Assembly (NCBI GenBank): GCA_910586605.1
Contig: CAJUJR010000005.1
Span: forward strand, 1 to 56,955
From: an uncultured Lachnospiraceae bacterium
Lineage (GTDB): Bacteria > Bacillota > Clostridia > Lachnospirales > Lachnospiraceae
Direction: 5' to 3'
DNA length: 56,955 nucleotides
The first letter of the stretch is position 1, and every line of letters starts with the position of its first letter. The notes under the pieces are model-generated. The model was not told the DNA's origin. It did no database searches and saw only the letters and a list, made by a program, of their open reading frames with translations. A program made the translations under genes and the position numbers. Below are positions 40,809 to 50,712 of the stretch, piece after piece.

Positions 40809-43800
40809 ATGTATCTGAAGAGTTTGGAAGTACATGGGTTTAAGTCATTTGCCAATAAAATGCTGTTTGAATTCCATAATGGCATAACGGCAATTGTCGG
40901 GCCGAATGGGAGCGGGAAGAGTAATGTTGCAGATGCTGTCCGGTGGGTGCTTGGCGAGCAGAGCGCAAGGCAGCTCCGCGGCGCAAAGATGGAGGACGTC
41001 ATATTTGCAGGGACGCAGATGCGCAAGCCATTAGGTTATGCCTATGTAGCAATTACGATAAGCAATGAAGGCCATAAGCTGAATGTCCCTTACGAAGAAG
41101 TAAAGATTGCCAGAAGGGTATACCGTTCTGGGGAAAGTGAATATTTGCTAAATGGCGCTTCCTGTCGTCTGAAAGATGTACAGGAGCTTTTGTTTGATAC
41201 AGGGATTGGAAAAGAAGGCTATTCCATTATCGGGCAGGGGCAGATTGATAGGATTTTAAGCGGAAAGCCAGAGGAGAGGCGCGAGCTGTTTGATGAGGCG
41301 GCAGGGATTGTAAAATATAAAAAAAGGAAAGCGGCCGCAGAACGGAACCTGGAAGAGGAAGAGCAGAACCTTGTCCGGATTGAGGATATTTTATCTGAAC
41401 TGGAAAAACAGGTGGGACCGTTGCAGAAGCAGTCAGAAAAGGCAAAGGAATACCTTTCTTACAGGGATACGCTGCGTAACCTGGACATCAACTTGTTTTT
41501 ATCGGAATATGACAGGATTCATGATGAGATTGCAGAAACTGAGCAGAAACAGGAAATTGCTTTAAAAGATTTAGAGGATGCCAAAGAGGAATTTGAACAG
41601 GCAAAGGAAGAGTATGTTGCGTTAGATACAAAGCTAGAATCGCTTGGGCGGGAATTAGAGCAGAGGAAAGAAGCCCGTTCAGAAAAGCAAGTTGCTTTAA
41701 ACCAGTCGGAAGGTGAGATTAATTTATTAAAAGAACAGATTAATACAGTAACACAGAACAAGGCGCACAGCCTGGAACAGATTGCTTCCTTGAAGGAGCG
41801 GATAGATGCTGCCAGGAAAGAAGAGGAAATGTATGCTGACCAGAAAGAAACGGCAGACCATACGTTACAGGAGCTTACCCAAAGACAGGCAGAAGCAGAG
41901 AAGTCCATACAGGCAAAGGCGGATAAAATTGTTTCGCTTGAAGAGGAAGCTGGGCAGTGCAATAAAGAGTTACTGTCTTACCTGAATGAAAATACCAGTG
42001 TAAAAACAGAGCAGGAGCGAATAAAGACACTGCTGGAACAGAATAATTTAGAGAAAGCAGAGCTTACAAAAAAAATCCTAGAGAATAAAACGGAAGCATC
42101 TGTATTGGAAGAAACATTAAATACAGAAAAAAATGCGTTAGAAGAAATTAATGGCAAGATTGAAGCGATTGATGCGTCCCTGACAGAGACACGCCGCTGC
42201 CTTGGCCTTGCACAGAAGGACAGGGAAGCGCTCCGGCAGGAACACAGGGATGTCCAGCAGCAATACCATATGGAAAATTCCCGTTTGCAGTCCCTGCGCA
42301 ACCTGACAGAACGTTATGAAGGGTATGGACAGAGCATTAAAAGGGTAATGGAGCAGAAAAAGAATAATAAAGGGATTGTAGGCGTTGTGGCTGACATTCT
42401 TTCTGTCCGGAAGGAATACGAGCTGGCTGTTGAGACAGCACTTGGCGGGAGCATCCAGAATATTGTAACAGAGGATGAACAGACTGCAAAAGCAATGATT
42501 GAGTTTTTGAAAAAGAACCGTTTTGGACGCGCTACATTCCTGCCGCTGACAAATATTAAGGCAAAGCCTGTAAACTTGTCAGGGAATATCCTGTCAGAAC
42601 CAGGGGTGGTTGGGATGGCTTCCGGCCTTGTACAGTCAGAGGAAGTGTTTTCCAATCTTGTTGAATACTTGCTTGGGCGTTTTGTTGTGGTAGATACAAT
42701 TGACAATGCGTCAGCCCTTGCCAGAAAATACCATTATACAATGCGGATTGTGACTTTAGAAGGAGAACTTTTAAATCCGGGCGGCTCTATGTCAGGTGGT
42801 GCATTCCGCAGCAACCAGAATTTGCTTGGACGCCGGCGTGAAATGGAAGCCCTCGAAAAACAGGCGGGAGAATTAAGCAGCAGGCTTTCGGAATTAACAG
42901 AAGAGATAGAAAAAAAGAAAGTTGCCAGGCAGGAACTTTTGCAGGAGATGGAATCTGGGCAGAAAATCCGTCAGGAATTAAGCCTGGAACAGAATACAAC
43001 TACCTTAAATTATGACCGTGCCCTAAAGGATATGGCGAAAAACAAAGAAAATTATGATTTGATTTGTTTGGAGCAGGGAGAACTTATGAAGCGGCGGGAA
43101 AAACTGGAACAGGAAATTGAGCGGATTAATGAAAAAGTGCGCTCGAATGAAAGCCTGGAGAAAGAGAAGGAAGGGCGTCTCGCCGCGCTTAACCAGGCGT
43201 TGGAGGAAATAAGGGGCGAGCAGGAACAGATGATGCAGAAAAATTCAGAGTTTTTACAAGAAATTTCTGCACAGGGGCAGAGCCGCCAGTTTATAGAAGA
43301 GAACAGAAGCCGCATCCGTGAGGCGCTCCGTACCTTGGAAGAGGAGTTGGAGCTTGCCGGGCAGAGTGGCAAGGATGCGGATTTACAGGTACAAAAGAAG
43401 AAGGAAGAAATTCAGGAGAAACAGGAAAAAATTGTCTCTATCCAGGAGCAGATAAAAGAACTGACGGAATGGATAGAGGAGGAGACTGCCAGGAGGGAAG
43501 GGCTTTCTGTACGCCATAAGGGATTTTTTGAGAAAAGGGAAGAACTTTCAGCAAGAAAAAGCGATTTGGACAAGGAGTGTTTCCGTTTAAACAACCAGAA
43601 AGAGAAACTTGCAGAAAAGATGGATTCCTATACCAACTATATGTGGGAGCAATATGAACTGACTTATCATGCCGCCAAGGAGAATAAAATAGAGGTTTCC
43701 TATAGCGTGGCGCAGATGAGGAGTGAGATTGCAAAATTGAAAAGCCAAATGAAGGCGCTTGGCGACGTCAATATTAACGCAATTGAACAATTCCAAGAGG

Positions 43801-44372
43801 TACAGGATCGGCATGGGCTGTTAAGTACGCAGCACAGTGATTTGATTGAGGCGGCAAATGTCTTGAAAGGGATTATTGAAGAACTGGACACGGAAATGCG
43901 AAGGCAGTTTGAGGAACAGTTTAAGGAAATCCGGGCTCGCTTTGATAAAGTGTTTTGTGAGCTGTTTGGCGGCGGCCGAGGTACACTGGAACTTACAGAA
44001 GAGGAAGATATCCTGCTTGCGGGAATCCGTATCGTAGCGCAGCCTCCAGGGAAGAAGCTGCAGAATATGATGCAGTTATCCGGTGGGGAAAAGGCGTTAA
44101 CGGCAATTGCGCTGCTTTTTGCAATCCAGAGCTTAAAGCCTTCACCATTCTGCCTGTTGGATGAAATAGAGGCGGCATTAGATGATTCTAATGTAAGCCG
44201 TTATGCAGAATATTTACATAAGCTTACGAAGGACACGCAGTTTATCGTGATAACACACCGGCGTGGAACAATGAATGCTGCTGACATCCTCTATGGGATT
44301 ACGATGCAGGAAAAGGGGGTATCCACCTTAGTGTCAGTCAGCCTTTTGGATGAAAAAGAGATTGCAAATTAA
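40809..44372 (+). CDS. smc: Chromosome segregation protein SMC
   Basis: The 1187-residue protein is a full-length SMC ATPase. The N-terminal head has Walker A GPNGSGKSNVADAVRWVLGE. Two long coiled coils flank a hinge at about residues 505-655 (GIVGVVADILSVRKEYELAV through the GRFVVVDTIDNA region). The C-terminal head carries the signature LSGGEKALTAIALLFAIQ and Walker B PFCLLDEIEAALDD. With ScpA and ScpB it compacts and separates chromosomes. ATG 40809 is one base after the rnc stop with GGAG eight bases upstream; in-frame codons further upstream lie inside rnc and are rejected. The rnc-smc-ftsY order is classical for Firmicutes. Confidence 0.96.
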   Translation: MYLKSLEVHGFKSFANKMLFEFHNGITAIVGPNGSGKSNVADAVRWVLGEQSARQLRGAKMEDVIFAGTQMRKPLGYAYVAITISNEGHKLNVPYEEVKIARRVYRSGESEYLLNGASCRLKDVQELLFDTGIGKEGYSIIGQGQIDRILSGKPEERRELFDEAAGIVKYKKRKAAAERNLEEEEQNLVRIEDILSELEKQVGPLQKQSEKAKEYLSYRDTLRNLDINLFLSEYDRIHDEIAETEQKQEIALKDLEDAKEEFEQAKEEYVALDTKLESLGRELEQRKEARSEKQVALNQSEGEINLLKEQINTVTQNKAHSLEQIASLKERIDAARKEEEMYADQKETADHTLQELTQRQAEAEKSIQAKADKIVSLEEEAGQCNKELLSYLNENTSVKTEQERIKTLLEQNNLEKAELTKKILENKTEASVLEETLNTEKNALEEINGKIEAIDASLTETRRCLGLAQKDREALRQEHRDVQQQYHMENSRLQSLRNLTERYEGYGQSIKRVMEQKKNNKGIVGVVADILSVRKEYELAVETALGGSIQNIVTEDEQTAKAMIEFLKKNRFGRATFLPLTNIKAKPVNLSGNILSEPGVVGMASGLVQSEEVFSNLVEYLLGRFVVVDTIDNASALARKYHYTMRIVTLEGELLNPGGSMSGGAFRSNQNLLGRRREMEALEKQAGELSSRLSELTEEIEKKKVARQELLQEMESGQKIRQELSLEQNTTTLNYDRALKDMAKNKENYDLICLEQGELMKRREKLEQEIERINEKVRSNESLEKEKEGRLAALNQALEEIRGEQEQMMQKNSEFLQEISAQGQSRQFIEENRSRIREALRTLEEELELAGQSGKDADLQVQKKKEEIQEKQEKIVSIQEQIKELTEWIEEETARREGLSVRHKGFFEKREELSARKSDLDKECFRLNNQKEKLAEKMDSYTNYMWEQYELTYHAAKENKIEVSYSVAQMRSEIAKLKSQMKALGDVNINAIEQFQEVQDRHGLLSTQHSDLIEAANVLKGIIEELDTEMRRQFEEQFKEIRARFDKVFCELFGGGRGTLELTEEEDILLAGIRIVAQPPGKKLQNMMQLSGGEKALTAIALLFAIQSLKPSPFCLLDEIEAALDDSNVSRYAEYLHKLTKDTQFIVITHRRGTMNAADILYGITMQEKGVSTLVSVSLLDEKEIAN

Positions 44373-44420
44373 TAGAAAAAGAGATAAAATAAACTTTTAT
44401 GTGATATGGAGTTATAATTT

Positions 44421-44438
44421 ACGGCTGTGAGTTATAAC
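44421..44438 (+). repeat. Degenerate dispersed repeat copy between smc and ftsY
   Basis: ACGGCTGTGAGTTATAAC is a variant of the repeat core. The preceding GTTATAA (44410-44416) pairs with TTATAAC (44432-44438), giving a small hairpin in the smc-ftsY gap. Confidence 0.35.
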
Positions 44439-44461
44439 GATATGAAAGATGGAGGCTAAAA

Positions 44462-45388
44462 ATGGGAGAGAAAAAAGGCTTTTTTGGGAAACTGATTAGT
44501 GGGCTTACGAAGACAAGGGATAACCTGAAATCAGGGATTGATTCTCTTTTCAGTGGATTTTCTGAAATTGATGAAGATTTTTATGAGGAATTAGAAGAAA
44601 TTCTGATAATGGCCGATATTGGCGTAAACACTACAGAAAAGATTATTGAAAACCTCAGGGAAAAGGTTAAGGAGCAGAAAATTAAGGAAATCGCAGTATG
44701 CCGCCAGCTTTTGATTGATTCCATTAAAGAACAGATGCGGGTAAATGAAACGGCGTATGAGTTTGAAAACAGCCGTTCCGTGGTGCTTTTAATTGGCGTA
44801 AACGGGGTAGGCAAGACAACTTCGGTAGGAAAGCTTGCCGGGCAGTTAAAAGCGCAGGGGAAAAAGGTGATTGTGGCTGCAGCAGATACATTCCGTGCCG
44901 CTGCAATTGAACAGCTTACGGAATGGGCTAACCGCGCAAATGTTGAGATTATTTCCGGGCAGGAAGGCGGAGACCCGGCTTCCGTAGTGTATGACGCTGT
45001 CAATGCCGCAAAGGCCAGAAAGGCAGACGTATTGATTTGTGATACGGCAGGCCGGCTTCACAATAAAAAGAACTTGATGGAAGAGCTAAAAAAGATTAAC
45101 CGGATTATTGACCGGGAGTTCCCAGATGCGCACCGGGAAACCCTGGTGGTTTTAGACGGCACGACAGGGCAGAATGCATTGGCACAGGCAAAGCAGTTTG
45201 GCGAGGTGGCGGAACTTACAGGGATTGTTTTGACAAAGTTGGATGGGACGGCAAAGGGCGGGATTGCAATTGCAATCCAGTCAGAGATGAATATTCCAGT
45301 GAAATATATTGGAATCGGCGAAAAGATTGACGATTTACAGAAATTTAATGCAGATTCCTTTGTAGACGCCTTGTTTGAAGGGCACTGA
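44462..45388 (+). CDS. ftsY: Signal recognition particle receptor FtsY
   Basis: The 308-residue GTPase is the SRP receptor that docks ribosomes at the membrane for protein insertion. It has a short N-terminal basic segment and the N domain, then the NG GTPase domain with GVNGVGKTTSVGKLAGQL, DTFRAAAIEQL, DTAGRLHNKKNLMEEL and TKLDGTAKGG. The long acidic A domain of enteric FtsY is missing, as usual in Firmicutes. AAGATGGAGG precedes the ATG. Confidence 0.96.
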   Translation: MGEKKGFFGKLISGLTKTRDNLKSGIDSLFSGFSEIDEDFYEELEEILIMADIGVNTTEKIIENLREKVKEQKIKEIAVCRQLLIDSIKEQMRVNETAYEFENSRSVVLLIGVNGVGKTTSVGKLAGQLKAQGKKVIVAAADTFRAAAIEQLTEWANRANVEIISGQEGGDPASVVYDAVNAAKARKADVLICDTAGRLHNKKNLMEELKKINRIIDREFPDAHRETLVVLDGTTGQNALAQAKQFGEVAELTGIVLTKLDGTAKGGIAIAIQSEMNIPVKYIGIGEKIDDLQKFNADSFVDALFEGH

Positions 45389-45408
45389 TGGGAAAGGAAG
45401 AGAAGATT

Positions 45409-46626
45409 ATGATGACGTTGGAAAAATTTGAGGAAGCTTCAGAAAAAGTAAAAGAGGTTGTGCTTTCGACGAATTTAATATACAGTGAATATTTTTCAGA
45501 TAAAACGGGAAATAAGGTATATTTTAAACCAGAAAATATGCAGTATACTGGAGCATATAAAGTTCGGGGAGCATACTATAAAATCAGTACGTTGACCGAT
45601 GAAGAGCGGAAAAAAGGGCTGATTACAGCTTCTGCCGGAAACCATGCACAAGGAGTTGCCTATGCCGCTAAGATTTATGGGGTTCCGGCCACGATTGTGA
45701 TGCCGACGACTACCCCCCTGATTAAGGTAAACCGTACGAAAGGCTATGGCGCGCGTGTTATTCTATATGGAAATGTATATGATGAGTCCTGCCAGTATGC
45801 GTTAAAGCTTGCAAAGGAACAGGGGCTTACTTTTGTGCACCCATTTAATGATGAGACGGTGGCGACTGGGCAGGGGACGATTGCCATGGAGATTTTTAAA
45901 GAGCTTCCAACCGTTGACATTATTTTGGTGCCGATTGGTGGGGGCGGCTTGGCGGCAGGCGTTTCCACTTTAGTGAAGCTTTTAAACCCAAAGATTAAAG
46001 TAATTGGCGTAGAGCCTTCTGGGGCAAGCTGCATGAAGGCGTCCATAGAAGCGGGGAAGGTTGTAACGCTTCCAGGAGTAGATACGATTGCGGATGGCAC
46101 GGCAGTAAAAACGCCAGGAGATGTGGTATTCCCATATATTCAGAAAAATGTAGATGAAATTATTGCAGTAGACGACCAGGAGCTGATAGTTAATTTCTTG
46201 GATATTATGGAAAACCACAAAATGCTTGTAGAAAATTCAGGGCTTTTGACAGTAGCTGCGTTAAGCCATCTGGGCTGTAAAAAGAAAAAAGTGGTATCTA
46301 TTTTAAGCGGCGGCAATATGGATATTATTACATTGTCTTCTGTAGTCCAGCATGGGCTGATTCAGCGAGGACGTGTGTTTACTGTGTCCATCCTGCTTCC
46401 AGACAGGCCGGGGGAGCTTGAAAAGGTTGCCGGGGTGCTTGCGCAGATGCAGGGAAATGTTATCCGTCTGGAGCATAACCAGTTTGTCAGTATAAACCGG
46501 AATGCAGAGGTAGAATTGCGTATTACGCTGGAGGCATTTGGGCAGGAGCATAAAAAGGATATTATTGAGTCGCTCCGTAAGAAGGGATATGCCCCAAGGG
46601 AGGAAAGCCCAACTGGGATTTATTAG
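45409..46626 (+). CDS. ilvA: Threonine ammonia-lyase
   Basis: The 405-residue pyridoxal-phosphate enzyme converts threonine to 2-oxobutyrate. The cofactor lysine lies in ENMQYTGAYKVRGAYYKI; AGNHAQGVAYAA and the glycine loop PIGGGGLAAG bind the cofactor phosphate. A single ACT-like domain at about residues 325-400 suggests feedback control. Length and the one ACT domain fit the short Firmicutes type, which may be biosynthetic or catabolic. ATG 45409 has GGAAAGGAAGAG upstream; an ATG at 45388 overlapping the ftsY stop is an alternative. Confidence 0.88.
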   Translation: MMTLEKFEEASEKVKEVVLSTNLIYSEYFSDKTGNKVYFKPENMQYTGAYKVRGAYYKISTLTDEERKKGLITASAGNHAQGVAYAAKIYGVPATIVMPTTTPLIKVNRTKGYGARVILYGNVYDESCQYALKLAKEQGLTFVHPFNDETVATGQGTIAMEIFKELPTVDIILVPIGGGGLAAGVSTLVKLLNPKIKVIGVEPSGASCMKASIEAGKVVTLPGVDTIADGTAVKTPGDVVFPYIQKNVDEIIAVDDQELIVNFLDIMENHKMLVENSGLLTVAALSHLGCKKKKVVSILSGGNMDIITLSSVVQHGLIQRGRVFTVSILLPDRPGELEKVAGVLAQMQGNVIRLEHNQFVSINRNAEVELRITLEAFGQEHKKDIIESLRKKGYAPREESPTGIY

Positions 46627-46682
46627 TTTTGGCGGATGGCAAAGGCTTTGAAGTGTAACATAGAGGAAAAATGGAGGCAGAT

Positions 46683-47939
46683 ATGGAGCAGGAGATAATG
46701 TATTTTCGTGAAAATGCAAAAGGGCAGGAACTTTTGCATACACCAGGTGGTGTACGCGATATTTATGGAATGGAATGTGCAAGGAAATTAAAAGTAGAAA
46801 AAGAGGTTCACGATGTAATGAAATCTTATGGGTTTCATGATATTGAAACACCTGCTTTTGAATATTTTGATATTTTCAGTAAAGAGCGTGGAACGGTACA
46901 TTCTAAGGAAATGTTTAAATTTTTTGACCGTGGGAACAATACGTTGGCGCTGCGCCCTGATGTAACGCCTTCCATTGCCCGCTGCGTGGCGAAATACCAC
47001 AGGGAGGAACAGCTTCCTATCCGTTTGTGCTATACAGGAAACACATTTGTAAATACAAGCCCGTATAAAGGAAAGCTGCAGGAAGTGACGCAGGTTGGGG
47101 CTGAGCTTTTTAATGATGATACGTCGGATGCAGATGCAGAAATGATTGCGATTATGATTGAAAGCCTATTAAAAAGCGGATTAAAGGAATTCCAGCTTGA
47201 GGTTGGGCATGCTGGGTTTTTCCGTGGGCTGGCAGAAGAAGCAGGATTTGAGGATTTTGAGACAGAAGAATTGCGCCGCCTGATTGAAAGCAAGAATTTT
47301 TTTGGTGCGGAAGAATTGCTTGACAGCCTGACTGTGGCAGGGCCGTTAAAGGAAATTTTCCTGAAGCTTCCAGAATTACTGGGGGATTTGAAGGAATGTA
47401 CGGCATTTATACAGGAGCGTACAGAAAATAAGCAGGTACTTGCAGCGTTGGAACGCTTGATGAAGGTAGAAGCCATTCTTGGCTTATATGGCTTCTTAGA
47501 CTATGTTACAATTGATTTTAGCATGTTAAGCCAGTACAGTTATTATACAGGCGTGATTTTTAAAGCTTACACATATGGAAGCGGAGAAGCGCTGGCAACA
47601 GGCGGACGGTATGACGGCCTTGTAAAGCAGTTCGGCATGGATGCACCTGCGATAGGGCTTGCTATTGTGGTTGACCAGCTTATGTTAGCTTTGGGAAGGC
47701 AGAAACTTTTTGCAGAGGAAAAGCTTGGAGGGACGATTTTACTTTATCCACAGGCTCTTCGCAAAGAGGCGCTAGAGCTTGCAGAAAAACGCCGGGAAAC
47801 AGGGGAAAGGATACAGATGCTGCGTAAGTCTTCCAGAAGGCCTTTTGAGGAATATAAAGAGTATGCAAAAAGAATGGAAGCAGATGTTTTGCTTTATCTT
47901 GAAACGGGAGAAAAATTGTCGGCGGTTGAAATTGTTTAA
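46683..47939 (+). CDS. hisZ: ATP phosphoribosyltransferase regulatory subunit HisZ
   Basis: The 418-residue protein is a histidyl-tRNA synthetase paralogue without full synthetase motifs. It has LHTPGGVRDIYG near the start, FDIFSKERGTVHSKEMF, LRPDVTPSIARCVAKY and YYTGVIFKAYTYGSGEALATGGRYDGL (split over coils). HisZ is needed by short-form HisG, which is encoded just downstream and is indeed short. ATG 46683 follows GGAGG by five bases; ATG 46671 is also possible. Confidence 0.9.
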   Translation: MEQEIMYFRENAKGQELLHTPGGVRDIYGMECARKLKVEKEVHDVMKSYGFHDIETPAFEYFDIFSKERGTVHSKEMFKFFDRGNNTLALRPDVTPSIARCVAKYHREEQLPIRLCYTGNTFVNTSPYKGKLQEVTQVGAELFNDDTSDADAEMIAIMIESLLKSGLKEFQLEVGHAGFFRGLAEEAGFEDFETEELRRLIESKNFFGAEELLDSLTVAGPLKEIFLKLPELLGDLKECTAFIQERTENKQVLAALERLMKVEAILGLYGFLDYVTIDFSMLSQYSYYTGVIFKAYTYGSGEALATGGRYDGLVKQFGMDAPAIGLAIVVDQLMLALGRQKLFAEEKLGGTILLYPQALRKEALELAEKRRETGERIQMLRKSSRRPFEEYKEYAKRMEADVLLYLETGEKLSAVEIV

Positions 47940-47969
47940 AAAGTGTTTGAGATAGATTTCAAACACTTT
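47940..47969 (+). other. Perfect hairpin between hisZ and hisG
   Basis: AAAGTGTTTGA (47940-47950) pairs perfectly with 47959-47969 around an eight-base loop, directly after the hisZ stop. No T-run follows on this strand, so it is more likely an mRNA processing or stability element than a terminator. Confidence 0.5.
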
Positions 47970-47998
47970 AGAGGAATGAGCGAAGGAATGTGAAAGGG

Positions 47999-48652
47999 AT
48001 GGCCAAAGAAATGAAATATATTACATTTGCACTGGCAAAGGGCAGATTAGCAAAGCAGACATTGGGGCTGTTGGAGCAAATTGGGATTACCTGTGAGGAG
48101 ATGAAGGACGAAAAGACAAGAAAATTGATTTTCGTCAATGAGGAACTTGGCTTTAAGTTTTTTCTATCAAAAGCAACAGATGTTCCAACTTATGTGGAAA
48201 TGGGTGCTGCTGATATTGGAGTGGTAGGGAAGGACACCATTTTAGAAGAGGGCAGGAAATTATATGAAGTCTTGGATTTGAATTGCGGGAAATGCCGTAT
48301 GTGCGTGGCAGGACCTTTAAGTGCAAAGGAACTTTTAAATAATGGTTCATTAATCCGTGTGGCAAGTAAATATCCGGCAATTGCAAAAGATTATTTTTAT
48401 AATAAAAAGCATCAGACAGCAGAAATCATAAAATTAAATGGTTCTGTAGAACTTGCTCCAATTGTCGGGCTGTCAGAAGTGATTGTCGATATTGTGGAAA
48501 CAGGCTCCACCTTAAAGGAAAACGGGTTGGAAGTCCTGGAAGAAATCTGTCCGCTATCCGCACGCGTTGTTGTAAATGAAGTTAGCATGAAAATGCAGCA
48601 TGGGCGTATTACAAAGTTGATACAGCAGCTAAAGACCGTGATTCCAAGATAA
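47999..48652 (+). CDS. hisG: ATP phosphoribosyltransferase, short form
   Basis: The 217-residue enzyme commits ATP and PRPP to histidine synthesis. It shows YITFALAKGRLAKQT, GAADIGVVGKDTILEEG and the PRPP-binding region DIVETGSTLKENGLEV. The C-terminal ACT-like regulatory domain of long HisG is absent, so it is the HisZ-dependent type. The start is uncertain among GTG 47990, ATG 47999 and ATG 48011; homologues usually begin close to KYITFALAKGRL. Confidence 0.93.
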   Translation: MAKEMKYITFALAKGRLAKQTLGLLEQIGITCEEMKDEKTRKLIFVNEELGFKFFLSKATDVPTYVEMGAADIGVVGKDTILEEGRKLYEVLDLNCGKCRMCVAGPLSAKELLNNGSLIRVASKYPAIAKDYFYNKKHQTAEIIKLNGSVELAPIVGLSEVIVDIVETGSTLKENGLEVLEEICPLSARVVVNEVSMKMQHGRITKLIQQLKTVIPR

Positions 48653-48671
48653 AAGGAAAAGAGGGATAAGA

Positions 48672-49970
48672 ATGAGAATTGTAAAACTGACAGAGAAAGA
48701 AAAATCAAATATTTTGGAAAACCTTTTAAAGAGAAGCCCAAGCCAGTATGGGGAGTATGAAGCTTCTGTCAGCCAGATATTGGAAGATGTGCGTCTAAAA
48801 AAGGATCAGGCATTGTTTGAATATACCCGTAAATTTGACGGGGTGGAACTGGCAAAGGATACAATCTGCGTAGCAGAGGAAGAAATCAAAGAGGCTTATG
48901 GAAACGTAGATTCCCATCTAATAGATGTTATCCGTAAATCTTTAAAAAATATCAGGGAATACCATGAGAAACAAGTGCGCTACAGCTGGTTTGACAGCAA
49001 ACCGGATGGGACGCTTTTAGGGCAGAAAATAACGCCGTTAAGCTGTGTCGGCGTTTATGTGCCAGGCGGGAAGGCTGCTTATCCGTCTTCTGTACTGATG
49101 AATATTATACCGGCAAAGGTGGCCGGCGTGGAAAAGATTATTATGGTGACGCCGCCTGGAAAAGATGGGAAGGTATATCCTGTGACTTTAGTGGCGGCAA
49201 AAGAGGCTGGCGTGGATGAAGTATATAAGGTTGGCGGGGCGCAGGCAATCGGCGCGCTTGCCTATGGGACGGAAAGCATCCCAAAAGTAGATAAAATTGT
49301 AGGCCCGGGGAATATATTTGTGGCTTTGGCTAAGAAGGCTGTCTATGGCCATGTCAGCATTGATTCGGTAGCAGGGCCAAGCGAGATTCTTGTGCTTGCA
49401 GATGAAACAGCTAACCCAGTATATGTTGCTGCTGATTTACTGTCCCAGGCAGAGCATGACGAAATGGCATCCGCTATCTTAATTACGACGAGCCAAAAGC
49501 TGGCAGAAGAAGTATCTAAAGAGACAGACAGGTTTATAAAAGAATTGTCCCGTGGTGAGATTATCCAAAAATCGTTAGACCAGTATGGTTATATCCTAGT
49601 GGCAGAATCTATGGAAGAAGCAATCGAAACGGCAAATGAGATTGCCTCGGAACATCTGGAGATTGTAACAAAAAATCCATTTGACACGATGACGAGAATC
49701 CGGAATGCAGGGGCGATTTTCCTAGGGGGATATAGCAGCGAGCCGCTGGGTGATTATTTTGCAGGGCCTAACCATGTGCTTCCAACAAATGGGACGGCGA
49801 AATTTTTCTCACCGCTTTCCGTAGATGATTTTATAAAGAAATCCAGCATTATTTCTTATTCAAGGGAAGCGTTGGAATTGGTTCATAAGGACATAGAGGA
49901 ATTTGCATGTTCAGAGGGGCTTACAGCACATGCCAACTCTATTGCCGTACGTTTTCCAGGGCGTGGCTGA
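48672..49970 (+). CDS. hisD: Histidinol dehydrogenase
   Basis: The 432-residue zinc enzyme oxidises histidinol to histidine. Family marks include CVGVYVPGGKAAYPSSVLMN, GGAQAIGALAYGTES, VAGPSEILVLADE, LLSQAEHDEMASAIL with the zinc-binding glutamine and histidine, and SSEPLGDYFAGPNHVLPT. GAGGGATAAG precedes the ATG. Confidence 0.96.
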   Translation: MRIVKLTEKEKSNILENLLKRSPSQYGEYEASVSQILEDVRLKKDQALFEYTRKFDGVELAKDTICVAEEEIKEAYGNVDSHLIDVIRKSLKNIREYHEKQVRYSWFDSKPDGTLLGQKITPLSCVGVYVPGGKAAYPSSVLMNIIPAKVAGVEKIIMVTPPGKDGKVYPVTLVAAKEAGVDEVYKVGGAQAIGALAYGTESIPKVDKIVGPGNIFVALAKKAVYGHVSIDSVAGPSEILVLADETANPVYVAADLLSQAEHDEMASAILITTSQKLAEEVSKETDRFIKELSRGEIIQKSLDQYGYILVAESMEEAIETANEIASEHLEIVTKNPFDTMTRIRNAGAIFLGGYSSEPLGDYFAGPNHVLPTNGTAKFFSPLSVDDFIKKSSIISYSREALELVHKDIEEFACSEGLTAHANSIAVRFPGRG

Positions 49971-49976
49971 AACCGG

Positions 49977-49990
49977 GCGTGAACCGTAAC
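49977..49990 (+). repeat. Short dispersed repeat copy after hisD
   Basis: GCGTGAACCGTAAC follows the hisD stop and is a truncated variant of the repeat core seen at the window ends. Confidence 0.3.
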
Positions 49991-50029
49991 ATGGGGCTGG
50001 ATGAATACATGTTTATGGAAATATTGGAT

Positions 50030-50058
50030 TTGCCTGAAAGAGTAAAATAGGGTATACT
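50030..50058 (+). promoter_or_regulatory. Promoter for hisB-hisIE
   Basis: TTGCCT (50030-50035) and TATACT (50053-50058) are 17 bases apart, about 48 bases before hisB. It implies that the histidine genes here form two transcription units or have an internal promoter. Confidence 0.6.
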
Positions 50059-50105
50059 AGGGAAGGGATTATTTATAGTTCCTAAGAAAGGGTTGGTTTA
50101 TTGTT

Positions 50106-50696
50106 ATGGAAAAGAGAATTGCGTCTGTTGCCCGGAAAACAGGAGAGACAGATATTCAGCTTACATTGGGGCTTGATGGGAGCGGCAAGGCAGCGGTTGA
50201 TACAGGGATTGGCTTTTTTGACCATATGCTGAACAGCTTTGCAAGGCATGGGCTGTTTGACCTGGAAGTTTCTGTGCGGGGCGATTTAGAGGTGGATTCC
50301 CACCATACAATAGAAGATACTGGTATTGTACTGGGACAGGCAATTGACCAGGCGGTTGCCTCTAAGAAGGGAATAAAGCGGTTTGGGAGCTTTATCCTTC
50401 CAATGGATGAAACGCTGGTGCTCTGTGCGGTTGATTTGTCTGGAAGGCCATATTTACAGGAGAACCTGGGATTTAGCGTGCCAAAAGTAGGGGATTTTGA
50501 TACGGAAATGGTTCATGAATTTTTTTATGCAGTAAGCTATTCTGCAAAAATGAACCTGCATCTGAAACTGCTGGATGGGAAAAATAACCATCATATAATT
50601 GAGGCGGCTTTTAAGGCATTTGCAAAGGCCTTGGACCAGGCAGTTTCTTATGATGGACGGATTACGGATGTCTTGTCAACAAAGGGCAGCTTATAA
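50106..50696 (+). CDS. hisB: Imidazoleglycerol-phosphate dehydratase
   Basis: The 196-residue single-function enzyme has FFDHMLNSFARHG, DSHHTIEDTGIVLGQAI and the second metal motif HEFFYAVSYSAKMNLHLK followed by NNHHIIEAAFKAFAKAL. The histidinol phosphatase domain found in enteric HisB is absent, so that activity must come from another gene. Its ribosome site is weak. Confidence 0.95.
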   Translation: MEKRIASVARKTGETDIQLTLGLDGSGKAAVDTGIGFFDHMLNSFARHGLFDLEVSVRGDLEVDSHHTIEDTGIVLGQAIDQAVASKKGIKRFGSFILPMDETLVLCAVDLSGRPYLQENLGFSVPKVGDFDTEMVHEFFYAVSYSAKMNLHLKLLDGKNNHHIIEAAFKAFAKALDQAVSYDGRITDVLSTKGSL

Positions 50697-50712
50697 AGAA
50701 GAGAGGTAACAA